A stretch of 8,710 nucleotides of DNA, taken from positions 1-8,710 of the forward strand of contig SYNW01000034.1 in NCBI GenBank assembly GCA_005805045.1, written 5' to 3'. Source of the DNA: Actinomycetota bacterium. Its GTDB lineage: Bacteria; Actinomycetota; Acidimicrobiia; Acidimicrobiales; Ilumatobacteraceae. The notes under the pieces are model-generated. The model had not been told where the DNA came from and searched no databases. It saw only the letters and a program-made list of their open reading frames with translations. Position 1 is the first letter of the stretch. Each line of letters opens with the position of its first letter. Below are positions 1-6,390 of this stretch, piece by piece. Made by a program: the position numbers and the translations under genes.

Positions 1-396
1 CAACATTGTCAGCCCCAAGACGCGATCAACCTTGTTGGCGAGGCAATTCGTGTGACGCGAAGTGGCGGTCTGGTCGTGCTCAACTTTCGCACTTGGGTGC
101 GCAGCGATGTTGCGCTCGTGCCGCTTGGCATCGCCGTGCGCAGGTTATGGAAACTGCCAATTCTTGGTCGACGTCTGGCACGGTGGCGATGGTCGACTCG
201 CCTGGGTTGGCAAGCAAACAGGCTCAAGCCAGACACGGTGTTACAAAATTTTGAGTCGCAATTGAACAATGTCAAAATATTCCACTCGGGAAAGCGCAAA
301 ATGTCGATCACCGAAGCCCGCAACGAAAGATTAAAAACCGTGCCGACGAACAGAATTAATCCAAGCCACTGGTGGTTGGTCGCCCAAGTATCCTGA
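1..396 (+). CDS. Probable class I SAM-dependent methyltransferase, C-terminal part (5' truncated)
   Basis: The reading frame is open from the first base of the window to a TGA at 394-396, leaving 131 residues of a gene that begins upstream. The early part reads DAINLVGEAIRVTRSGGLVV followed by LNFRTW. This is the usual late-Rossmann signature of class I methyltransferases: a helix ending in (R)V(T/L)R, a Gly-Gly turn, then a hydrophobic strand. The SAM-binding glycine motif would lie upstream of the window and cannot be checked. The middle is rich in Arg and Trp (around residues 48-72), and the tail is basic and polar. asd starts 4 nt after the stop, and the asd -10 hexamer overlaps this gene's last codons, so the two may be transcribed separately. 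The substrate cannot be told. Family assignment is moderately secure; anything finer is guesswork. Confidence 0.55.
   Translation, partial: QHCQPQDAINLVGEAIRVTRSGGLVVLNFRTWVRSDVALVPLGIAVRRLWKLPILGRRLARWRWSTRLGWQANRLKPDTVLQNFESQLNNVKIFHSGKRKMSITEARNERLKTVPTNRINPSHWWLVAQVS
389..394 (+). promoter_or_regulatory. Candidate -10 element (TATCCT) for leaderless asd transcription
   Basis: TATCCT matches the actinobacterial TANNNT -10 consensus and ends 6 nt before the GTG start of asd at 401, which would place the transcription start on the start codon. No Shine-Dalgarno sequence lies before asd. The hexamer overlaps the final codons of the upstream methyltransferase gene. No convincing -35 box is visible. 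Confidence 0.45.
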
Positions 397-400
397 TCCC

Positions 401-1444
401 GTGGCAAAAAAATTATCTCTAGGCATTGTCGGCGCGACCGGCATGGTCGGCAGCGTGATGCGCACGCTCTTAGTCGAGCGAAACTTTCCCGCCACATCCG
501 TGCGATTCTTTGCGTCTGCAAGGTCAGCGGGCTCAATAATCGAATTTGACGGTCAGAAAATCATGGTCGAGGACGCATCAACGGCCGACACAAGCGATCT
601 TGATATCGCAATTTTTTCGGCAGGCGCTACAACTTCTCGGGCTATCGCCGAGAAATACGCCAAACATGGCACCATCGTCATTGACAACTCGTCGGCTTGG
701 CGAATGAACCCGGATGTGCCACTGATCGTTTCAGAGGTGAACCCTGAAGACATTGCGAACGCCAAACTCGGCATCATCGCTAATCCAAACTGCACGACCA
801 TGGCGGCGATGCCGGTGCTCAAACCACTGCATGACGCGGCCTCGTTGGTGCGCATGGTGGCGAGCACCTATCAAGCGGTTAGTGGCATGGGCGTTTCTGG
901 TGTTGATGAATTGCATGAACAAATTAAAACTGGCGCGACACGAGCCAATGATCTCACCTACGACGGCGAAGCAATTGCTTTCAAACCCGCGGTTAAGTTC
1001 CCACGTACAATTTCTTACAACGTCATTCCGTTTGCTGGCACTCTGGTCGACGACGGCATGCTCGAGACCGACGAAGAGAAAAAGCTTCGCAACGAATCAC
1101 GAAAGATTTTGCACATTCCCGACTTGCGTGTTTCTGGCACTTGCGTTCGAGTGCCTGTGTTCACGGGCCACTCGCTTTCGCTAACTCTTGAATTCAAAAA
1201 AGACATCACCGTCGAGCAGGCTCACAAAATTTTGTCGACTGCAGTCGGTGTCAGTGTCGTAGATGTGCCGACACCGCTAATTGCCGCTGGCAAAGATCCG
1301 AGTTTCGTCGGACGAATTCGCCAGGATCATTCAATAGATGGCAACAAAGGGCTGACACTGTTCGTTTCAAACGACAATTTGCGCAAAGGTGCGGCACTTA
1401 ACGCCCTACAAATCGCAGAAGCTATTGTCGCGAACCGAAAATAA
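401..1444 (+). CDS. asd: Aspartate-semialdehyde dehydrogenase
   Basis: This cytoplasmic enzyme reduces L-4-aspartyl phosphate to L-aspartate 4-semialdehyde with NADPH, the branch-point step towards lysine/diaminopimelate, threonine and methionine. At 347 residues it has the normal bacterial length. The N-terminal Rossmann motif is GIVGATGMVGS (residues 8-18). The catalytic cysteine is C131 in NPNCTT. YQAVSG (157-162) holds the conserved active-site Gln158. Arg250 and the general-base His257 (TGHS) are in place. The NNL-like segment SNDNLRKGAA (323-332) near the C terminus matches the family end. The GTG start was chosen because the IVGATG strand begins 7 residues later, as in homologues, and because a -10 hexamer sits just upstream. 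It is preceded at 4 nt by a methyltransferase gene and followed at 3 nt by the stop of a convergent gene. Nothing suggests damage or transfer. The identification is very secure. Confidence 0.96.
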   Translation: MAKKLSLGIVGATGMVGSVMRTLLVERNFPATSVRFFASARSAGSIIEFDGQKIMVEDASTADTSDLDIAIFSAGATTSRAIAEKYAKHGTIVIDNSSAWRMNPDVPLIVSEVNPEDIANAKLGIIANPNCTTMAAMPVLKPLHDAASLVRMVASTYQAVSGMGVSGVDELHEQIKTGATRANDLTYDGEAIAFKPAVKFPRTISYNVIPFAGTLVDDGMLETDEEKKLRNESRKILHIPDLRVSGTCVRVPVFTGHSLSLTLEFKKDITVEQAHKILSTAVGVSVVDVPTPLIAAGKDPSFVGRIRQDHSIDGNKGLTLFVSNDNLRKGAALNALQIAEAIVANRK

Positions 1445-1447
1445 TTT

Positions 1448-1846
1448 TTAAACCTCGACCCGCACGCCTTCGTGCCACTGATTGCCGGCCGCGACGGCAT
1501 CTGCCGCCCGTCGAAGACGCAGCGAATCAAGTGGTTTAATCAGCCAACCTTGCGCTCCACTGCGCTTCGCCAGATGCACATCGGCGACCCGATCAAGCAA
1601 CATCAAAACCGGCACCATCGGCGAGCGGCCGTCGCTGTGGTCAAGGCGCAAATCCATTGTCACTGCCATTGCGCCCATTGATCCACATTGCAAATCCAAA
1701 ACGGCGAGATCAGGTGTGCGTTGCTTTATGGCACGCGACACATCACGACCATCGCTGCAAACGACGAACGAAGTTTCGGGTGTGCCAAGGGCCGCATGCA
1801 CTTCGTCGAAAACCCATTGAGCATCAGTTGCCAACAAAATATGCAC
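1448..1846 (-). CDS. Stand-alone response-regulator receiver domain protein (atypical)
   Basis: This 132-residue protein is about one CheY-like receiver domain with no output domain. Residues 2-6 (HILLA) form strand 1, with D8 as the only acidic residue of the usual acidic pair. LAVLDLQ places the phospho-acceptor at D51. WLIKPL gives the conserved lysine K104 with the expected following Pro. The conserved Thr/Ser switch position after strand 4 is occupied by Leu (L84 in PVLMLLDR). The C terminus (LRLRRAADAV) is a basic amphipathic helix 5. The start is GTG at 1844-1846, with a TAACAT -10 hexamer 6 nt upstream and no ribosome binding site, so the mRNA is probably leaderless. There is no histidine kinase nearby. 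It is divergent from nfeD (48 nt apart) and convergent with asd. The receiver fold is secure; whether it is phosphorylated, and its partner, are unknown. Confidence 0.85.
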   Translation of the reverse strand: MHILLATDAQWVFDEVHAALGTPETSFVVCSDGRDVSRAIKQRTPDLAVLDLQCGSMGAMAVTMDLRLDHSDGRSPMVPVLMLLDRVADVHLAKRSGAQGWLIKPLDSLRLRRAADAVAAGNQWHEGVRVEV

Positions 1847-1852
1847 GCGTGA

Positions 1853-1858
1853 ATGTTA
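1853..1858 (-). promoter_or_regulatory. Candidate -10 element (TAACAT) for the receiver-domain gene, leaderless
   Basis: Read on the minus strand, TAACAT occupies positions -12 to -7 relative to the GTG start at 1846, matching TANNNT at leaderless spacing. The identical hexamer at identical spacing precedes the NUDIX gene (6379-6384). No clear -35 is seen. Confidence 0.5.
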
Positions 1859-1862
1859 GCGT
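1857..1862 (+). promoter_or_regulatory. Weak candidate -10 element (TAGCGT) for nfeD
   Basis: TAGCGT fits TANNNT and would give a leader of about 26 nt that contains the GGAGAG ribosome binding site. It overlaps by two bases the opposite-strand -10 of the receiver gene. It lies next to a short dyad, GCGTaaACGC (1859-1868). The evidence is position and consensus only. Confidence 0.25.
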
Positions 1863-1884
1863 AAACGCCAGCGCACAAACATCT

Positions 1885-1890
1885 GGAGAG
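1885..1890 (+). promoter_or_regulatory. Ribosome binding site (GGAGAG) that supports the TTG start of nfeD
   Basis: GGAGAG ends 4 nt before TTG at 1895 (6 nt when counted from the GGAG core). It decides the start: the next in-frame ATG, at 1940, has no ribosome binding site and would remove the basic n-region of the signal peptide. Confidence 0.6.
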
Positions 1891-1894
1891 CGAA

Positions 1895-3256
1895 TTGCAA
1901 AAATCAGTTTCAAAATTGCGTAAAGCGATATTTTTCGCGATGCTCGGTTCGGCGCTTGCAACGACTTTTGCCGCGTCGACAGCGGCGAACGCCGAAGGTG
2001 GCACCAACGATCTGGCGCCAGTTGATGTGGTCGAAGTGAGTGGACTGATCGATGAGATTGTTGCAAACGATATCGAGCAGGCAATTGATCGAGCCGAATC
2101 GTCGAGTTCGCAGGCGATTATTCTGCAGGTCAATTCTTTGGGCGGCGTTGTATCGACGAAGCGCATGGAAGCATTGTTCAACAAAATCATTGAGTCGAAG
2201 ATTCCGATTGCGGTTTGGGTGGGGCCAACGACAGCTCGGGCCTATGGCAGTGCGGCGCAGTTGTTGGCAGTTGCCGATGTTTCGGCGATGGCTGACGGCA
2301 CGCGAATCGGCAAAACCGGAAAGCTCCTGACTACAAGCGCCGGTGAAGTGAGTTTTGGAAACGCATCGACGATACTGCGAACTTCAACTCTCAACTCAAA
2401 ACAAGCCAAGAGTCGCGGCGCACTCAAGTTAACATCCGACGACGAAGGTGTGCCGGTGTTGCGCAACATGTTGCTGGCCATGAACGGACTCTCGATCAAA
2501 GGCAGGGTTCTGCAAACCGTTGTCGATGTCAAATCTGAATCAGGCGACGAATTGGTTCGCGAGGCGGCGACGACGCGATTTTTCAAACTTGGATTCTTCG
2601 AGCAACTGTTGCATACTGCGGCCAGCCCACCAATCACATACTTGTTTTTTGTAATCGGTCTGGCTCTAATAATTTTCGAGTTTTTCACCGCCGGAATCGG
2701 TATTGCGGGCGTTGTCGGTGCAATCTGCATATTGCTCGGCGGTCATGGTCTGTCTACTTTGCCGATTCGTGGGGCAAGTCTGGCGTTGATGATCCTTGCA
2801 ATGTTGATCATGTCGATCGATGTGCAAGTCGGGATACCGAGATTTTTCACAGGTTTTGGTTTAGCGCTCCTCACAGTTTCAAGCCTGACTCTCTTTCGCA
2901 GCAGTGACGGAGGCGAAATCAGATTGTCGTGGCTGACATTTATCAGTTCTATGATCGCGATCTCATTGGCGTTCGTTGTCGGCATGCCATCGATGGTGCG
3001 AACGCGATTCGCCACGCCCACGATTGGTCGCGAGTGGATGATCGGCAGCATCGGTCGGGCAGTTGGCACGATTAATCCGTTGGGCATCGTTCGCATTCAT
3101 GAAGCCGAATGGCGAGCCCGCACGAATCGTTCGACACCGATTCAAGATGGTCAAGAGTTGCGTGTTGCGGCTATCGATGGGGTGACACTTGAAGTTGAGC
3201 CACTTGAAGGTGCGGCGCGCGATTATCGCGAGATGCGCAAACCAAAAGCCGAATAA
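1895..3256 (+). CDS. nfeD: NfeD-family ClpP-class membrane protein (putative membrane-bound serine protease)
   Basis: This 453-residue protein has the long NfeD architecture. A signal peptide (about residues 1-33) has a basic start (K3, K7, R9, K10), a hydrophobic core and an ANA|E cleavage site. An extracytoplasmic ClpP/SppA-like domain follows (about 41-230), then roughly five membrane segments (near 247-263, 264-283, 293-310, 316-334 and 345-364), then a C-terminal NfeD OB-fold (about 382-437, from GSIGRAVGT to TLEVEPLEG). In the family the N-terminal domain is a Ser-Lys protease acting on stomatin-type partners. Here the nucleophile region reads TTARAYGSAAQLL (112-124) where GAxAASAGTY is typical, so Gly118 appears at the aligned Ser position with Ser119 next to it, and catalysis is uncertain. 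The start is TTG with a good ribosome binding site. No stomatin/slipin gene adjoins it, unlike classic nfeD loci. The family is secure; protease activity is not. Confidence 0.88.
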   Translation: MQKSVSKLRKAIFFAMLGSALATTFAASTAANAEGGTNDLAPVDVVEVSGLIDEIVANDIEQAIDRAESSSSQAIILQVNSLGGVVSTKRMEALFNKIIESKIPIAVWVGPTTARAYGSAAQLLAVADVSAMADGTRIGKTGKLLTTSAGEVSFGNASTILRTSTLNSKQAKSRGALKLTSDDEGVPVLRNMLLAMNGLSIKGRVLQTVVDVKSESGDELVREAATTRFFKLGFFEQLLHTAASPPITYLFFVIGLALIIFEFFTAGIGIAGVVGAICILLGGHGLSTLPIRGASLALMILAMLIMSIDVQVGIPRFFTGFGLALLTVSSLTLFRSSDGGEIRLSWLTFISSMIAISLAFVVGMPSMVRTRFATPTIGREWMIGSIGRAVGTINPLGIVRIHEAEWRARTNRSTPIQDGQELRVAAIDGVTLEVEPLEGAARDYREMRKPKAE

Positions 3257-3259
3257 TTC

Positions 3260-4993
3260 TTAGGCTTGCGAGGGCTCGCCATTGAGCCTCGCGCCACCGA
3301 TTCGCAAGTCGCCAGATCGTTTGGTGATCGCCCGTCGGTCAAGTGCCTCAAGCAGCGGCACGGCGTGTTTGCGCGTGATGCCCAGACTTTCACGGAATTG
3401 CGAAACAGTGAACCCTTGCGAATGTTGTTGCAAGATTTTTTGCACGACCTGGCGTGCAGTTTCAAGTGCGCTGATATGAAATACGATGCCGTCAATGTCG
3501 ACGAACAATCCCCGCTGCACGATTTGACGAACAATATTTCTATCGAGTGTCTTCGTGTCTGGCGGGGTGATGCCAGCCGTGGCGAACAAACCGACATAGG
3601 GGTGCTCGGTTATTGACGAGGCACCTTTGATACGGGCACGCCCCATTTCGATAACGACGTCGGGCAAAGTCGCAAGAACTGCCTGCTCATAAGGCTTGAG
3701 TCGTGAGATCTCCAACGGTTCAGAGTTTTTAGCGAGTTTCATCGCCAGTTCTTTTCGCTTTTCGTCTAGAAGTTTTGGAGTAGTCAGCCAATTGCCCACT
3801 ATCGGTTCTCGAATTTCGCCAGTCAGAAGTTCGAGATCTTTTGCGGTGATCCATTGACGCTCGCTAATCACGCGATCAACAGAGCGATCGGGCTTTGCCT
3901 TTGACGCACGCTTAGTTGGGGCGATGTCGAGCACCTCGCCACCACCGATTGTCTGTTGTCGACCGGACTCGCGCAAGATGTAACGGTCGCCGGGCAAAAT
4001 CGGAATCGCGGTTTGCAATGCAATTCGTATTAAGCCGCTTTCACCGGCATGCAACTCGCGCGTGCCGAACAGACGAATTTTTGCCGCGAACTCGCCTGAA
4101 CCGATGTATACCGAATAACTTCCGCGACGTGTGACGCGGTTTTGCAGCGTCGGCACAATTGTCAAAGAGGCGTCAAACATCGTGCTTGGTAGCCATTGGT
4201 CTTTGTTGACCAACGCATCGCCACGAACGATTTCGTCATGACTTACGCCAACCAGATTCAGCGCACATCGATGACCTGGTGCGAGTTCATTCGCCGACTG
4301 CTCGTGTTGTTGAATTTCACGCACACGCACGCGTTGTTGGGTGCGTACAACCGTCAACTCATCGTCAAGTTGGAGCGAGCCGTCGATCAAAGTGCCGGTG
4401 ACCACGGTGCCCGCCCCGCGCGCCGAGAACGAGCGGTCGATCCATAATCGTGGTCGATTTCTGTTTCGCGTGGCGCTGTCATCTTGCAACTCTGCGATCA
4501 GCATGTCAAGCGCGACCCGAATTTCGTCAAGACCAGTCGATGTCACCACAGAGACACCGACAATCGGTGCATTGCTTAGAAAAGAACCGCGAAGTTTCGT
4601 CTTAATTTCGTCGCGACGAACGGTTGCAAGTTCGGCATCTACTAGATCAACTTTGGTTAGAGCGATGATTCCATGATTCAGACCCAGAAGTTTGAGAATC
4701 TGAAAATGCTCTTCGGTTTGAGGCATCCATCCTTCTTTGGCGTCAACGACCAAGATGCACCCGTCAATTGCACCGACCCCACTGAGCATGTTGCGCAAAA
4801 AACGAATGTGTCCCGGCACGTCGATAAAACTCGCGGTTGCACCCGACGGCAGACGGGTGTGCGCGAAACCCAGATCGATGGTCATGCCGCGACGCTTCTC
4901 TTCGGCCCACCGATCGGGGTCGGTGCCCGTTAAAGCGAGTACGAGCGACGACTTGCCATGGTCAACATGGCCTGCCGTGGCGATAACAGTCAT
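3260..4993 (-). CDS. selB: Selenocysteine-specific translation elongation factor SelB
   Basis: This GTPase carries Sec-tRNA(Sec) to ribosomes stalled at UGA codons marked by a SECIS element. It has 577 residues, a little shorter than E. coli SelB (about 614). The G domain shows GHVDHGKS (8-15), the switch I segment GMTIDLGFA (36-44), DVPGH (58-62) and TKVD (113-116). Beta-barrel domains follow: domain II from about 181 with SFSARGAGTVVTGT, and domain III about 270-358 ending in GGGEVLD. The C-terminal part (about 370-577) is the winged-helix array that binds SECIS RNA. Its last wing, near 535-565, has the typical ITRKHAVPLLEALDR and GDLR segments. These features separate it from EF-Tu and IF2. 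It starts 6 nt after selA with no ribosome binding site, so it is co-transcribed and probably translationally coupled. Its stop lies 3 nt from the convergent nfeD stop. The identification is very secure. Confidence 0.96.
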   Translation of the reverse strand: MTVIATAGHVDHGKSSLVLALTGTDPDRWAEEKRRGMTIDLGFAHTRLPSGATASFIDVPGHIRFLRNMLSGVGAIDGCILVVDAKEGWMPQTEEHFQILKLLGLNHGIIALTKVDLVDAELATVRRDEIKTKLRGSFLSNAPIVGVSVVTSTGLDEIRVALDMLIAELQDDSATRNRNRPRLWIDRSFSARGAGTVVTGTLIDGSLQLDDELTVVRTQQRVRVREIQQHEQSANELAPGHRCALNLVGVSHDEIVRGDALVNKDQWLPSTMFDASLTIVPTLQNRVTRRGSYSVYIGSGEFAAKIRLFGTRELHAGESGLIRIALQTAIPILPGDRYILRESGRQQTIGGGEVLDIAPTKRASKAKPDRSVDRVISERQWITAKDLELLTGEIREPIVGNWLTTPKLLDEKRKELAMKLAKNSEPLEISRLKPYEQAVLATLPDVVIEMGRARIKGASSITEHPYVGLFATAGITPPDTKTLDRNIVRQIVQRGLFVDIDGIVFHISALETARQVVQKILQQHSQGFTVSQFRESLGITRKHAVPLLEALDRRAITKRSGDLRIGGARLNGEPSQA

Positions 4994-4999
4994 GAAAAA

Positions 5000-6304
5000 T
5001 TATTCTGCAAGTCGGCGCAACGCCTGAACGACTATTTCGTCGTCGTCTGGCTGAATCGTGCGCAAATCGAGAAAAGTTTTGTCGTCCTTGACACGAGCGA
5101 TAATCGGTGTCGCATTCATCCGCAATTTTGTTAAATAGTCGCCATTGATGACGATGCCAATTGACGCAATGGTTGCGCCAGGCGCCGAGCCCGCACCTGG
5201 TATCGAATCGAGCGCGCATACTTCGCCGATCTTTGCAGCAGCAACGATTTTTTCGGCGCGCGATTGCAGATCTGAAGTTGAAATCGTGGCCATCTTCCAG
5301 AATGCGATATCTCTCGTCGCCGACCGATTGAGATATGACATAGCCAGACTCTGCATCGCCACCATTGTCGTTGATCCGGGCCGCAATGCACGCGCGAGTG
5401 GGTGCTGCGCGCAAGCCTCGACGAGATCTGATCGACCAATGATCACGCCACACTGTGGGCCACCAAAAAGTTTGTCGCCACTGAACATCACCAATGCCGC
5501 CCCGTCGTTGATTGACTGCCGTGCGGCAGGTTCGTTGCTCAACCAACTTGGCGCGCGCGACTCGAGCCACGGACAAGTGTTGTCGATTAACCCTGAGCCA
5601 ATGTCTACGGCAACAGGCACCGACAATGTTGCGAGTTCGCGGACTGGTGTGTCTTCAACAAAACCCGATACGCGATAATTCGACGGGTGAACTTTGAGCA
5701 CCAGGGCAATATCGTTGCCGCGTTTATCGATCGCTTTTTTGTAGTCGCGCAATCTTGTGCGATTGGTCGTGCCGACGTCCACAAGTCTTGCACCCGACTG
5801 CTCGGTGACTTCAGGGATGCGAAAGTTGCCGCCGATCTCGACGCTCTCGCCACGCGAAACCGCGACATCACGCGAGTTCGCCAGCGCCGCAACCACCAAC
5901 AGCACCGCGGCAGCGTTGTTGTTTACGACGATTGCCGACTCGGCGCCGCACAAGAGTGCGAGCAACTTGCCAACAGTTGCCTGACGCGAACCACGCTCAC
6001 CCGTCGACATATTCAGTTCGAGATTTGAGGCACGATTCGAAGTTTGCATCGCCACCGGTGCGCGACCAAGATTCGTGTGCAACAAAACACCCGTCGCATT
6101 GACGACATCCCGCAACAAACTTTGTTCGAAATCATCGACAAGTTTGTCGGCGAGTTTCTCTGCTTCTGATGGCTTTTCAGCGATGGCGCGACGAGCAAAG
6201 TCGACGAGCAAAGCATGCGGCAACGAATGACGGAGCGATAGCTCTCGTGCGAGCGCATCCACCGAAGGTGGACGCCCCGCAGTGTCGACCGACACGCGAT
6301 TCAT
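5000..6304 (-). CDS. selA: L-seryl-tRNA(Sec) selenium transferase SelA
   Basis: This PLP enzyme converts Ser-tRNA(Sec) to Sec-tRNA(Sec) using selenophosphate, the bacterial one-step route. The 434-residue protein is complete apart from being slightly shorter than E. coli SelA (463). The N-terminal helical domain (about 10-65), which contacts tRNA(Sec) in the family, is present. Diagnostic motifs in order are NATGVLLHTNLGRAP (69-83), VVNNNAAAVLL (126-136), SRGESVEIGG (150-159), VGTTNRT (177-183), KVHPSNY (204-210), DIGSG (234-238) and FSGDKLFGGPQCG (274-286), with K278 as the PLP lysine. The ATG start has a TAGGTT -10 hexamer ending 7 nt upstream and no ribosome binding site, suggesting leaderless transcription. 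It heads a selA-selB operon. selC and selD are not in the window. The identification is very secure. Confidence 0.96.
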   Translation of the reverse strand: MNRVSVDTAGRPPSVDALARELSLRHSLPHALLVDFARRAIAEKPSEAEKLADKLVDDFEQSLLRDVVNATGVLLHTNLGRAPVAMQTSNRASNLELNMSTGERGSRQATVGKLLALLCGAESAIVVNNNAAAVLLVVAALANSRDVAVSRGESVEIGGNFRIPEVTEQSGARLVDVGTTNRTRLRDYKKAIDKRGNDIALVLKVHPSNYRVSGFVEDTPVRELATLSVPVAVDIGSGLIDNTCPWLESRAPSWLSNEPAARQSINDGAALVMFSGDKLFGGPQCGVIIGRSDLVEACAQHPLARALRPGSTTMVAMQSLAMSYLNRSATRDIAFWKMATISTSDLQSRAEKIVAAAKIGEVCALDSIPGAGSAPGATIASIGIVINGDYLTKLRMNATPIIARVKDDKTFLDLRTIQPDDDEIVVQALRRLAE

Positions 6305-6311
6305 TGCTTTG

Positions 6312-6317
6312 AACCTA
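6312..6317 (-). promoter_or_regulatory. Candidate -10 element (TAGGTT) for the selAB operon, leaderless
   Basis: On the minus strand TAGGTT occupies -13 to -8 relative to the selA ATG, fitting TANNNT with a 7-nt gap. It lies in the 86-nt divergent region 6305-6390 shared with the NUDIX gene. That region contains no tRNA(Sec)-like structure and no clear -35. Confidence 0.42.
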
Positions 6318-6378
6318 TCGCCAAACTGCGAGTGAAGCGCCCAAGATTTTCAATGCGATTCGCAGTTCTGGCTGGTCG

Positions 6379-6384
6379 TAACAT
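6379..6384 (+). promoter_or_regulatory. Candidate -10 element (TAACAT) for the NUDIX gene, leaderless
   Basis: TAACAT occupies -12 to -7 relative to the GTG start at 6391, the same hexamer and spacing as at the receiver-domain gene. An in-frame TAA at 6379-6381 also rules out a start further upstream. Confidence 0.5.
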
Positions 6385-6390
6385 CGTGAC

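Noticed and set aside
394..396. UGA stop of the methyltransferase considered as a selenocysteine codon, given selA/selB nearby.
   Set aside because: Downstream codons run into asd in another frame, no protein homology continues past the stop, and no hairpin follows closely.
9..536. A minus-strand open frame of 175 codons at the left edge.
   Set aside because: It covers the methyltransferase end and the asd N terminus, both better supported. The Arg/Ser-rich translation is typical of an antisense shadow.
1940..1942. ATG as an alternative start for the NfeD-family protein, with TATTTT just upstream.
   Set aside because: It would delete the basic n-region of the signal peptide and ignore the GGAGAG placed correctly for the TTG at 1895. 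The -10-like hexamer is also one base closer than at the other genes.
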